A program made the position numbers and the translations under genes. From CAYIEH01 sp964362385 (lineage in GTDB: Bacteria > Patescibacteriota > Minisyncoccia > UBA6257 > UBA9933), in NCBI GenBank assembly GCA_964362385.1, contig CAYIEH010000003.1, positions 1 through 33,646 of the forward strand: 33,646 nt of DNA, in the 5' to 3' direction. Below are positions 14,107 to 22,011 of this stretch, piece after piece. How positions within the stretch are numbered: the stretch's first letter is position 1; each line of letters starts with the position of its first letter. The notes below the pieces were generated by a model. The model had not been told where the DNA came from. It was given only the letters and a program-made list of their open reading frames with translations, and did not search any database.

Positions 14107-14721
14107 TTACAGGTCTTCTTTATTCCCGTTGTATTTTTTGTAAAAAGCTCCGCTTTTGGCAATAATTTTCCTGAAGACATTTTCAAGAAGAATCACCGCA
14201 ATCAGAAGAATTGTTATAAAGATAGCGACTTTTTTCAAGTCCTTTTTTAAAATGCCAGCCTGATCGGCGAATACAAATCCCAAAGACACAAAAGCTATTG
14301 TCCAAATTAAGGCGGCAGGAATGCTGTTGCGCAACAATCTTTTAAACGGGGTCTTCATATATCCGCTTGAGAGCAAAACAAAACGGTTGGTATTCCATGC
14401 GAATTTTGACGCAAATATATAAAGGCCTTCCCGGCTTTTAATTTTATTAAACAGCGACTCCATTTTTTCCAGATTAAAGAACAAAAACTTTTTTTTGTGG
14501 AGTTGCGAGAGTTTTTTTCCGATAAACCAATAGGCAATATCATGGATGACAACTGCGGAAAAAGCGAAAATCACCACGTTTAAAAAATTAATGCTTCCGC
14601 CGCGCACCAGAATGCCGGATAAAATAAGAACCACCTCGCCCTCAATAAACATCCCTAAAAATATGATTATATAAGTAAGGATGCGATGGACTTCGGAAAA
14701 ATTAGCAAAAAATTGTTCCAT
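14107..14721 (-). CDS. DedA-family (SNARE-associated) inner-membrane protein
   Basis: A 204-aa integral membrane protein. The family hallmarks are an early FIEGEVVLILSGIL segment in a first re-entrant or membrane stretch (about residues 23-36) and the later FASKFAWNTNRFVLLSSGYMK plus SIPAALIWTIAF blocks (about 103-142). The Arg in TNRFV matches the conserved basic residue of the family. Further hydrophobic helices lie near 45-66 and at the C-terminus. DedA proteins are proposed proton-coupled lipid transporters that recycle undecaprenyl phosphate or flip phospholipids. No Shine-Dalgarno sequence. Confidence 0.75.
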   Translation of the reverse strand: MEQFFANFSEVHRILTYIIIFLGMFIEGEVVLILSGILVRGGSINFLNVVIFAFSAVVIHDIAYWFIGKKLSQLHKKKFLFFNLEKMESLFNKIKSREGLYIFASKFAWNTNRFVLLSSGYMKTPFKRLLRNSIPAALIWTIAFVSLGFVFADQAGILKKDLKKVAIFITILLIAVILLENVFRKIIAKSGAFYKKYNGNKEDL

Positions 14722-14841
14722 ATTCCGCAGTGAAACCCCGCAGCGATTCCGCTAATAAAATTTTTTCTTAAAAAAACGCGATTGAAATTCCGCTATGGGG
14801 CATAGTCTTAGATTATAGATTATTATTTTGTCTAAAAAAAG

Positions 14842-14876
14842 TCCCCTCCTCTTGCTCTTAAAAACAAGAGGGGGGA
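14842..14876 (-). terminator. Rho-independent terminator of the exported-protein operon
   Basis: A stem of 12-13 bp (14842-14854 with 14865-14876, one mismatch) with a 10-nt loop, followed on the minus strand by seven T residues. It lies 13 nt past the stop codon at 14889. Confidence 0.85.
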
Positions 14877-14888
14877 TTTTCCGCCCGC

Positions 14889-15359
14889 CTACTTTTTGCA
14901 GACGGGTTGAGAGGCGACTTTGGAGATGTTCCACTCGTCAATTTTCCACTGGCGAACGTCTTTTTGATTGACGTTTCCCCAGAAAGAAAATTGCTGGTTT
15001 GCCGAACCCACGAGGTTGTTGCAATTATCGTAAAAAGAAATTACGAGAGCTGTTTCTATTCTGACATTATACGGAACTCCGATATACACAGGTATGGTTC
15101 TTCCGGGCGACAACACTACGGGCTTTTTTTCAGTGCCATAGTATTGGGTTTTCAGTTTCCCATCCGTATAAATATATCCTGTGTACGGCGTGTTATTGCT
15201 TAGCGTAATGGTGCCGTACGGATAATACGTTCCGTATGGTTGGCCGCCGTAGCCGGAATAACTGCTTTGCCAGGTAATTTCCGGGCTTAAAATCAGCTGT
15301 TCTCCGGCGCAGAATGTTAGCCCAAACAAGAGAGAAATTAAAAACAGGATTTTCTTCAC
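14889..15359 (-). CDS. Exported hypothetical protein (Tyr/Gly-rich)
   Basis: A 156-aa protein with a clear signal peptide: MKKILFLISLLFGLTFC (residues 1-17), then AGEQ. A cysteine at the end of the hydrophobic stretch could be lipidated, but the phenylalanine before it is unusual for a lipobox. The mature part is rich in Tyr, Gly, Ser and Pro (YSGYGGQPYGTYYPYG) and then beta-rich, as in an Ig-like surface domain; two cysteines near 111 and 154 could form a disulfide. The start is GTG (15357-15359), preceded by GGTGGTGA, and overlaps the stop of the 54-aa gene as GTGA, so translation is coupled. Confidence 0.7.
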   Translation of the reverse strand: MKKILFLISLLFGLTFCAGEQLILSPEITWQSSYSGYGGQPYGTYYPYGTITLSNNTPYTGYIYTDGKLKTQYYGTEKKPVVLSPGRTIPVYIGVPYNVRIETALVISFYDNCNNLVGSANQQFSFWGNVNQKDVRQWKIDEWNISKVASQPVCKK

Positions 15360-15520
15360 TTTAAATCACCACCTTTCCTCTGTTTTTCTTTGTTAAATTT
15401 TTCTAAAAGCGCCCTATGCCTTTGTTCAATCCAGTCATGAATGCTTTTGGATTTACGCCAACGTTTATTCCCGTTTATATGACTCCGATGTTTTTTCTTC
15501 ACCCAAGAAAAATGAGCCAT
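15356..15520 (-). CDS. Small basic protein, 54 aa
   Basis: Translated from the ATG at 15520: MAHFSWVKKKHRSHINGNKR, then a Lys/Arg/Trp-rich helix, ending GGDLK. GAGGAGGTGA precedes the start by about 8 nt, close to a perfect anti-Shine-Dalgarno match, so the gene is real despite its size. Its TGA stop overlaps the GTG start of the exported-protein gene. High basic content suggests nucleic-acid or membrane-surface binding, but no family is recognised. Confidence 0.65.
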   Translation of the reverse strand: MAHFSWVKKKHRSHINGNKRWRKSKSIHDWIEQRHRALLEKFNKEKQRKGGDLK

Positions 15521-15654
15521 TTAAAATCACCTCCTCATCTTTATTAAGTTTTTCTATTACTGAAGAAATAATACAATAATATATTTAATTTGTCAATATC
15601 AAAAAATAGTCAGTAAAATTGCGTAAATCCGGCTTTTTTTATTCTTTTTTACCC

Positions 15655-15811
15655 TCCTCCGCGAAGCGGAGAAAGCCCCGCCTGTAAAGGCGGGGATGAA
15701 TGAGGGTATCCTCCGTAGCTCGGAGAGCGAAGGAGTATATGCTTCGGAGGGTTTCGCCCGACGAAGCGTGTGAAGAGAAGCCGCGGCTGTAAAGCCGTGG
15801 AGCTTCACTTG
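15655..15811. repeat. Array of GC-rich hairpins downstream of thrS
   Basis: At least four stem-loops in tandem. These are ctccgc/gcggag near 15657, ccccgcc/ggcgggg near 15674-15693, a set of ctccg/cggag words at 15710-15750, and ccgcggct/agccgtgg near 15781-15800. The whole is bracketed by ccctc/gaggg. No RBS or recognisable protein. GC content is far above the flanks. The 15521-15654 stretch before it shows nothing but AT-rich DNA. Confidence 0.6.
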
Positions 15812-15846
15812 AAGTCACAGGTCTTATTATGTCAAGATTTTTTTCC

Positions 15847-15882
15847 TTTCTGCTTGGTCTCATTAATGAGACCAAGCAGAAA
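15847..15882 (-). other. Perfect 36-nt palindrome after thrS
   Basis: Arms of 18 nt (15847-15864 and 15865-15882) pair perfectly without a loop, 13 nt past the thrS stop. It is well placed as a terminator but lacks a U-tract on the minus strand. Confidence 0.7.
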
Positions 15883-15894
15883 GCTGATATTTAA

Positions 15895-17718
15895 TTAAAT
15901 TGTTTTATTTTCAATTTCTTTTCCAATTTTTTCAATTAGTTTTTCAATCTTAATTTCGCCTTCCTGTCCGCGGCGGTAATGGCGCACGTTGACGGTTTTG
16001 TTTTGAATTTCTTTTTCGCCGACAATCAAGATATAAGGAATTTTTTGAAGTTCGGCGTTTCTAATTCTTTTTCCGAGAGTTTCGTTGGTCACGCTAATCT
16101 CGGCGCGGATGTTATTGTTTTTTAATTCCTTTAAAACTCGTCTGCCGTAATCTTCGTGTTTTTCGCTTATGGGAATAATTTTTGTCTGTATCGGCGAGAG
16201 CCAGACCGGAAGTTCGCCAGAGGTTTTTTCCAATAAAAACGCAAAGAATCTTTCAAAAGACCCGAAAATCGCGCGATGGATAATAACCGGCGGTTTTTCT
16301 TTTCCGTCTTTATCAATGTAAGCCAATTCAAATTTCGGAGCGGAATAATAATCAACCTGAATGGTGGCGATTGATTCTTCTTTGCCGTGGATATTTTTTA
16401 TCTGGACATCTATTTTCGGACCGTAAAAGGAAGCTTCCCCGACAGCTTCAACAAATTTCAAATTCAGCTTGTTTAAAGTTTTTCGCAAAGCGTCGGCGCC
16501 TTCTTCCCACATTTTTTTGTTTTTGATATCGCCGAACTTTCCTTTGTTTTTTCCACCAGAGGCGGATCCGCCTTGGGCGGAAAAATCCGGAAGCGACAAT
16601 CTGAACCAATAATTCGAGATATCAAAATCATCGTACACTTTTTTATGGATATTCAGGATATTCGCAATTTCTTCCTCTAATTTTTCAGGAGTCGTATAGA
16701 TGTGGGCGTCGTTTTGGGTGAATCCGCGCACGCGGATAAGTCCGCTTAAAACGCCTGATCGCTCATATCTGTAGACATTCCCGAATTCGGCGATTCTTAA
16801 AGGCAAATCCTTATGACTTCTTATTTGATGCTTATAAATTGAATGGTGATGCGGACAATTCATCGGCCTTAAATAATATTTCTCGCCTTCAATTTCTATC
16901 GGCGCGTACATGTCTTCTTTATAATGGGCAAGATGGCCGGAGGTTTTGTATAGATTTTCTTTTGCCAGAATCGGGGTAATGACGTGAAGATAACCGTTGT
17001 CCTTTTCAACGGCGTAAATGTATTCTTCCAAAAGATGCCTGATGAAATATCCCTTGGGCAGCCACAAAGGAAGTCCCTTGCCGATTTTTTCGTCAATCAT
17101 AAACAGGTCTAATTTTTCTCCCAAAATTCTGTGGTCGCGCTTTTCAATTTCTTCCTGAAGTTTCAGATAATCGTCCAGCTCTTTTTTTGTTTCAAAAGAC
17201 ACGCCGTAAATTCGGGTGAGCATCAGGTTTTTTTCAGAACCCTTCCAATAGGCGCCGGCGATTCTGGTTAATTTAAAGGCGTCAGGATTTATTTCTTTGG
17301 TTGATTTTATGTGGGGTCCGGCGCATAAATCTATAAACGCGGATTCACGCAGATTTGACGCAGATTTACGCGGATCTAATGTTTCGTAAATTGATATTTT
17401 TTCTTTTGCTTCGTTTAGTTCTTTTATCAGTTCCAGTTTATAGGGCTGTTTTTGGAATATTTTTTTGGCTTCAGCAGGGGATACGGTTTCTTTTTTGAAT
17501 TTTAAGTCCTGTTTAATCAATTCTCGCATCTGTTTTTCTAAATCAGTAAGTCCCTCCTTCGCCAAGGCTTCGGCGGGCAAAGCAAAATCATAGTAGAATC
17601 CGTTTTCTATCGTCGGGCCGATACCCAATTTGGCTTTGGGAAATTTTTCCAACACCGCCATCGCAAGCAAATGCGCCAGCGAATGCCGGATTTTTTCGAT
17701 GTTTTGAAATTTATTCAT
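15895..17718 (-). CDS. thrS: Threonyl-tRNA synthetase lacking the TGS domain
   Basis: 607 aa, class II. It begins directly with the editing domain (RHSLAHLLAMAV, residues 11-22), so the N-terminal TGS domain of about 60 residues is absent. The catalytic core shows RPMNCPHHHSIYKH (284-297), motif 2 around FGNVYRYERSG (312-322), RGFTQNDAHIY (331-341) and motif 3 IIHRAIFGSFERF, followed by the anticodon-binding domain. Three in-frame repeat insertions are visible. Residues 47-57 (LPAEALAKEGL) and 381-390 (AQGGSASGGK) come from GC-rich palindromes. Residues 115-127 (DPRKSASNLRESA) come from an acgcagattt direct repeat, just before the conserved FIDLCAGPH. No Shine-Dalgarno site. Confidence 0.96.
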   Translation of the reverse strand: MNKFQNIEKIRHSLAHLLAMAVLEKFPKAKLGIGPTIENGFYYDFALPAEALAKEGLTDLEKQMRELIKQDLKFKKETVSPAEAKKIFQKQPYKLELIKELNEAKEKISIYETLDPRKSASNLRESAFIDLCAGPHIKSTKEINPDAFKLTRIAGAYWKGSEKNLMLTRIYGVSFETKKELDDYLKLQEEIEKRDHRILGEKLDLFMIDEKIGKGLPLWLPKGYFIRHLLEEYIYAVEKDNGYLHVITPILAKENLYKTSGHLAHYKEDMYAPIEIEGEKYYLRPMNCPHHHSIYKHQIRSHKDLPLRIAEFGNVYRYERSGVLSGLIRVRGFTQNDAHIYTTPEKLEEEIANILNIHKKVYDDFDISNYWFRLSLPDFSAQGGSASGGKNKGKFGDIKNKKMWEEGADALRKTLNKLNLKFVEAVGEASFYGPKIDVQIKNIHGKEESIATIQVDYYSAPKFELAYIDKDGKEKPPVIIHRAIFGSFERFFAFLLEKTSGELPVWLSPIQTKIIPISEKHEDYGRRVLKELKNNNIRAEISVTNETLGKRIRNAELQKIPYILIVGEKEIQNKTVNVRHYRRGQEGEIKIEKLIEKIGKEIENKTI

Positions 17719-17746
17719 TGATTTTTTAAGTTAAGATGTTATTATA

Positions 17747-17775
17747 TTTATAATATATTTATTTAAATTTGTAAA
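17747..17775 (-). promoter_or_regulatory. Promoter of thrS
   Basis: Minus-strand TTTACA (17770-17775) and TATAAA (17747-17752) are 17 nt apart. On the plus strand TATAAT (17749-17754) overlaps it and could serve the 70-aa gene, so the divergent promoters share DNA. Confidence 0.6.
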
Positions 17776-17802
17776 AAAATAAATAAGGAAGGGAGAAAAA
17801 AT

Positions 17803-18015
17803 ATGGACGTAAGGAAAGGATTTGAGGAATGGTATAACAAAAGGCCAAGATGTTTTGCTGAACATCAATCTAAAAATTCAATGGAAGCAGGGTTTACAGG
17901 CGGGGTAGAATTTTGCGAAAGAAAATTGCAAACACAAATAGCGTTGTTGATGGAAAAAAATGAATTATCAAAGGAGGTAAAAGAAATATTAATCAATTTA
18001 TTGGTTTTAGAGTAG
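17803..18015 (+). CDS. Small hypothetical protein, 70 aa
   Basis: A helical-looking 70-aa protein starting MDVRKGFEEWYNKRPRCFAE with two cysteines (17 and about 38) and a Leu/Ile-rich C-terminal helix. A long purine-rich ribosome-binding region (aaggaaggga) lies 7 nt before the ATG. It is divergent from thrS and convergent with dnaE. A weak hairpin followed by a T-tract (about 18048-18082) ends it. The function is unknown. Confidence 0.6.
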   Translation: MDVRKGFEEWYNKRPRCFAEHQSKNSMEAGFTGGVEFCERKLQTQIALLMEKNELSKEVKEILINLLVLE

Positions 18016-18103
18016 GAAACAAGCAAGCAGAGGTAATAATTTTAGGATTGCGCGTTGAAATACCGAGCAACCCTTTTTATTTTCTAGTCGCTATTGGCTA
18101 ATT

Positions 18104-21100
18104 TTATGCCAGTTCCACCGCACTTTGGCAGATAAATTTCGGCTCGCTGTCTTTCCAAGACAAACGGCCTTCAGCCATTAAAAGATTGTTTTCCCGCCAA
18201 AGAGACGGATTTTTTGAAAAAGTGTCGGTAAAAACAATCATTTCCAGGCCGTCGTTGAAGTCTTCCAGTTTTGCGAAAAGCATCGGTTTGCCGGTTTTAG
18301 TGACGATTTTTTGGATTTTTGTAAGCACTCCGGCAATGCGCCAATTTCCATTGCCATTTTGGCCATTGCTTATTAAATCTTTTATGGACTTCACTTTATT
18401 CATCGTCAATTTGAATCCGTAATCTTTTAGAGGATGATCGGAAATATAGAGACCAAGAAGTTCTTTTTCCCACGCCAACTTTTCTTTTTTGGAAATCAAG
18501 GCTGACGATTCTTTAAGATTTAATTTATGATTTGAATAATTGCTTCCAAAAAGATTATTTTGGCCGTTTTGGGAAGACTGGTCTTTTTTAAGGCCTTGGC
18601 TGTAGCGCAGAAGCTCTTCCAAATTGGCGAGCAGTTTTCCTCTGTCGGCGTCTAATGAATCAAGCACCCCGGCTTTTATCAAACTTTCCAGCGATTTTTT
18701 ATTTAAGTCTTTGTGGCGGACGCGGTTTAAGAAGTCGGCGATGTTTTCAAAAGGTCCGCCGCGCTGTCTTTCTTCTATAATCGCGCTGACAATATTGCCG
18801 CCGACATTTTTTATCGCCAAAAGCCCGAAGCGGATATTTTTGTCTTCCGGAGCGAAGTTTGCGAAACTTTTATTGATGTCCGGCGCCAAAACCGCAATTC
18901 CCATTTTTTTAACCTCGCCGATTAAAAATGAAATTCGTTCAACATCGCCGTTGTCGGCGTTAAAAAGAGAAGTCGCGAATTCAATCGGATAGCGCGCTTT
19001 CAGATATGCCGTCTGATAAGCAATCAGCGCGTAGCAAGCGGCATGGGAACGGTTGAATCCGTATTTGGCAAACGGCGGGAATAATTCCCAAATTTCTTTG
19101 GCGATTTTTTCGTCAATTCCGTTTTTAATCATTCCGCTTATTAATTTTTCTTTTTGGGCGTTTAAAAGCTCTTTGATTTTTTTGCCGATGGCTTTTCTTA
19201 ATGTGTCGGCTTCGGCCAATGTAAAGCCGGCCAAATCCCTCGCGATTCTCATCATTTGTTCCTGATAAACTCCGATGCCGTAAGTATTTTTAAGGATTGG
19301 CTCAAGTTTCGGGTGAATGTAAGAAACTTTTTCCTTTCCGTATTTTCTTTTTATGTACTGAGGGATAAGTTCCATTGGTCCCGGCCGATACAAAGCAACC
19401 ATCGCGATAATGTCTTCAAATTCAGTCGGTTTTAATTCCTTGAGATAGTGTCTCATTCCGCTTGATTCTAATTGGAAGACACCCGTAGTTTCTCCTTCTT
19501 TTAAAATATTAAAAGCTTTCTCGTCATCTAAAGGAATTTCAGAAATTTTTAGGAATTCATTTTTTTCATCCCTGATTAACTTCAAAGTTTCTTCTATAAT
19601 CGTCAGATTTCTTAGTCCCAGAAAATCCATTTTCAAGAGTCCCAAATCTTCAATGCTATGCATTTCAAATTGGGTAATAATAATATCTTCGTTTTGCGGA
19701 GCTTTTTGGAGAGGAACAAAATTTGTCAGAGGTTCGGGAGCAATCACCAATCCGCAGGCATGGACTGACGCATGTCTTGCCACGCCTTCCAAATGCCTTG
19801 CGGCGTCTATGAGCTTTTTGGCGTCAGAATTGTCCTTATAAAGCTGGCTTAATTCGGCAACGTGCTTTAATGACGCGCCTAAATTAAGGGCGGGCGGAAT
19901 AAGCTTGGCGATCTGATCGCCAAGACCATAAGAAAATCCCATGGCCCTTCCGGCGTCTCTGATAGCGGCTCTGGCAGCCATAGTTCCAAAAGTGATTATC
20001 TGAGCTACTTTATCTTCGCCGTATTTTTGCCTGACGTAACTGAAAATTTCATCGCGTCTCGTATCGGTAAAATCAATATCAATATCGGGCATTTGGATGC
20101 GATCTGGGTTTAAGAATCTTTCAAAAAGAAGTTCGTATTTTAAAGGGTCAACGTCTGTAATTCCCAAAACATAAGAAACCAAACTGCCGGCCGCCGACCC
20201 TCGGCCAGGACCGACAACAATGCCGTGGCTTTTTGCCCAGCTGACAATGTCTTGAACGATTAAAAAGTAATCGGCGAATCCGGTTTTTTTAATGACATCT
20301 AATTCGTAATTTAATCTTTCCAGAATATTGCCGTTGGCTCCGGAGAATTTCTGGCCAAATTTTTCCCGGACAATTTTTTCCAAATAAGAAGTAGTTGTTT
20401 CGCCTTCGGGAATTGAAAATTTCGGCAAACGGATTTGATTTAAATTCAATTTAACATTGCAACGTTCGGCGATTTTAACCGTGTTTTCAACCGCTTCAGG
20501 AAATTCTTTAAAGGCGCTTATCATATCATCGGGCGATTTCATTGAAAAATCATCCACCCTTAAAGTCAGCCTGTCGTCATCGTCAATTTTGTTTCCGGTT
20601 TGAACCGCGAGCAGGATGTCGTGGTATTCCGCGTCTTCGGATTTCGCATAGTGAATATCCTGCGTGGCTACCAGGGGAACGTTTAATTTTTTGCTTAATC
20701 CGATTATTTCCTTATTAACTTTTTCAACTTCTTTAATGTTCGGGTGAAAACCGATTTCCAAGAAAAAATTTCCAGGACCAAAAATTTCCCGGTATTCTTT
20801 TACAACCTCCTCGGCTTTTTTGAGATCTCCGTTTAAAATTAATTGAGAAATTTCTCCGCCCAAACATCCGGAGAGTGCGATCAATCCCCCGGAATGATTT
20901 CTGAGAAGTTCTTTATCGATTCTCGGTTTGTAATAAAATCCTTCAAGATGAGCTTTGGTTGAAAGTTGGATAAGATTTTTCCAACCAGCTTCATTTTCAG
21001 AAAGCAGAGTTAAATGAAAATAATTTTCTTTTGTCCGTCCTCCGTTGGCTGTCCGATGCGGAACAGAATGATTATTATTTTTTGAAAGTTGTTTTTCAAA

Positions 21101-21322
21101 GCGGCTGTTGATAGCCACGTAAGCTTCCATTCCTAAAATCGGCTTAATGCCGGCTTTAACGGCTTTTTTATAAAATTCAACAGCGCCGTAAAGATTCCCG
21201 TGATCCGTTAAAGCCAGCGCATCCATCTTCAACTCCAAAGCTCTATTTATCAAATCATCAATTTTGGCTAATCCGTCCAAAAGAGAATAATGCGAATGAG
21301 TGTGAAGATGAATAAATTTCAT
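18104..21322 (-). CDS. dnaE: DNA polymerase III alpha subunit
   Basis: 1072 aa, replicative polymerase of the DnaE type. The PHP domain opens with HLHTHSHYSLLDG (5-17) and has LTDHGNLYGAVEFYK. The catalytic aspartates are in PDIDIDF near residue 411, preceded by the VGPGRGSAAGSLVSYVLGI glycine loop. The finger segment is YQEQMMRIARDLAGFTLAEAD. An OB-fold follows near 970-1050. Repeat-like insertions occur around HSVPHRTANGGRTKE (21036-21090), in the PHP domain, and in the linker around residue 985 (18340-18367). ATG with no Shine-Dalgarno site; divergent from rpsO. Confidence 0.96.
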   Translation of the reverse strand: MKFIHLHTHSHYSLLDGLAKIDDLINRALELKMDALALTDHGNLYGAVEFYKKAVKAGIKPILGMEAYVAINSRFEKQLSKNNNHSVPHRTANGGRTKENYFHLTLLSENEAGWKNLIQLSTKAHLEGFYYKPRIDKELLRNHSGGLIALSGCLGGEISQLILNGDLKKAEEVVKEYREIFGPGNFFLEIGFHPNIKEVEKVNKEIIGLSKKLNVPLVATQDIHYAKSEDAEYHDILLAVQTGNKIDDDDRLTLRVDDFSMKSPDDMISAFKEFPEAVENTVKIAERCNVKLNLNQIRLPKFSIPEGETTTSYLEKIVREKFGQKFSGANGNILERLNYELDVIKKTGFADYFLIVQDIVSWAKSHGIVVGPGRGSAAGSLVSYVLGITDVDPLKYELLFERFLNPDRIQMPDIDIDFTDTRRDEIFSYVRQKYGEDKVAQIITFGTMAARAAIRDAGRAMGFSYGLGDQIAKLIPPALNLGASLKHVAELSQLYKDNSDAKKLIDAARHLEGVARHASVHACGLVIAPEPLTNFVPLQKAPQNEDIIITQFEMHSIEDLGLLKMDFLGLRNLTIIEETLKLIRDEKNEFLKISEIPLDDEKAFNILKEGETTGVFQLESSGMRHYLKELKPTEFEDIIAMVALYRPGPMELIPQYIKRKYGKEKVSYIHPKLEPILKNTYGIGVYQEQMMRIARDLAGFTLAEADTLRKAIGKKIKELLNAQKEKLISGMIKNGIDEKIAKEIWELFPPFAKYGFNRSHAACYALIAYQTAYLKARYPIEFATSLFNADNGDVERISFLIGEVKKMGIAVLAPDINKSFANFAPEDKNIRFGLLAIKNVGGNIVSAIIEERQRGGPFENIADFLNRVRHKDLNKKSLESLIKAGVLDSLDADRGKLLANLEELLRYSQGLKKDQSSQNGQNNLFGSNYSNHKLNLKESSALISKKEKLAWEKELLGLYISDHPLKDYGFKLTMNKVKSIKDLISNGQNGNGNWRIAGVLTKIQKIVTKTGKPMLFAKLEDFNDGLEMIVFTDTFSKNPSLWRENNLLMAEGRLSWKDSEPKFICQSAVELA

Positions 21323-21360
21323 AATGAGTTTAAAATTATTAGAATCCCGCGTTCAACGAT

Positions 21361-21389
21361 ATTATAAATCACAAATATTAAAAATCCAA
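21361..21389 (-). promoter_or_regulatory. Promoter of dnaE
   Basis: Minus-strand TTGGAT (21384-21389) and a consensus TATAAT (21361-21366), 17 nt apart, about 40 nt before the dnaE start. Confidence 0.65.
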
Positions 21390-21472
21390 AACATGCTATC
21401 ATGAGAATTTTTCATTCAGTCAAGGATAAAGCGCGCCAGTTGGTTTAATAAGCGGTATAAATGGCAACTGTC

Positions 21473-21501
21473 TTGATTTTCTCGGGAAAGTCTGCTATTT
21501 T
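21473..21501 (+). promoter_or_regulatory. Promoter of rpsO
   Basis: TTGATT (21473-21478) and TATTTT (21496-21501), 17 nt apart, with TG upstream of the -10 box. The rpsO ATG follows 7 nt later, so the transcript is essentially leaderless. Confidence 0.6.
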
Positions 21502-21507
21502 TAACGA

Positions 21508-21774
21508 ATGCTTACAAAACGTCAAAAACAGAATATTTTAAAAGAATTCCAAATACACGAAAAAGACACGGGATCGGCAAAAATTCAGATTGCTTTGCTT
21601 ACCAGGCAGATTTCCGAGCTGTCTGACCATCTTAAAAAGCATTCCAAGGACAATCATTCGCGAAGGGGCCTTTTAAAAATGGTTGGAAAGAGAAAAAAAT
21701 TGCTTAAGTATCTAGCTCAAACTGACGAGAAGGAATATGATAAAGCAATTAAAAAATTAGGATTAAAAAAATAA
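21508..21774 (+). CDS. rpsO: Ribosomal protein S15
   Basis: 88 aa, family length. Conserved segments are the IHEKDTGSAKIQIALLTRQI start of the rRNA-binding helices, HLKKHSKDNHSRRGLL and the KRKKLLKYL helix. S15 binds 16S rRNA early in 30S assembly. As in many bacteria it precedes pnp, although a NYN-domain gene and a repeat element lie between here. The start codon is only 7 nt from the -10 box, so no leader regulation of the E. coli kind is possible. Confidence 0.96.
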   Translation: MLTKRQKQNILKEFQIHEKDTGSAKIQIALLTRQISELSDHLKKHSKDNHSRRGLLKMVGKRKKLLKYLAQTDEKEYDKAIKKLGLKK

Positions 21775-21830
21775 AAAGCTTGGCCCAAGAGCGCGAGTTC
21801 GCCGAGGCGGACGAAGCGCGATTGGTTGCC

Positions 21831-21949
21831 AAACCTTTACCTTCCCAAATTTTTGTCTCAGATTATCTATTTCAGCGCGTAAGAAGACGAAGTCGCGCCT
21901 TCGGCTCTGATTAGGTAATATTTCAAATCTGGAATAAAATTTAGGCGGG
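21831..21949 (+). mobile_element. Dispersed element with terminal inverted repeats, copy B
   Basis: Second copy of the element at 10195-10314, in opposite orientation. The core 21856-21902 is identical, and the differences cluster in the ends and near 21913-21926. The end aaaatttaggcggg mirrors the start ttcccaaattttt. Directly upstream (about 21789-21820) is a GC-rich palindromic stretch. It lies downstream of rpsO. Confidence 0.75.
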
Positions 21950-21953
21950 TGCT

Positions 21954-22009
21954 CAATGTTGTAATAATTTTATTTCAGCATTGAGCTTCATAAAATTATT
22001 ACAACATTG
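21954..22009 (+). promoter_or_regulatory. Strong hairpin immediately upstream of the NYN gene
   Basis: 20-nt arms (21954-21973 with 21990-22009) pair perfectly around a 16-nt loop and end 2 nt before the ATG at 22012. Part of the left side (gctcaatg, 21951-21958) can also pair with cattgagc in the loop, so two mutually exclusive folds exist. It could terminate rpsO transcripts or block initiation of the NYN gene. Confidence 0.65.
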
Positions 22010-22011
22010 GC

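Noticed and set aside
15599..15875. Frames of 69 and 78 aa downstream of thrS
   Set aside because: They translate the hairpin array; the peptides are repeats such as SEAY and SSHASSGET and show no start signal.
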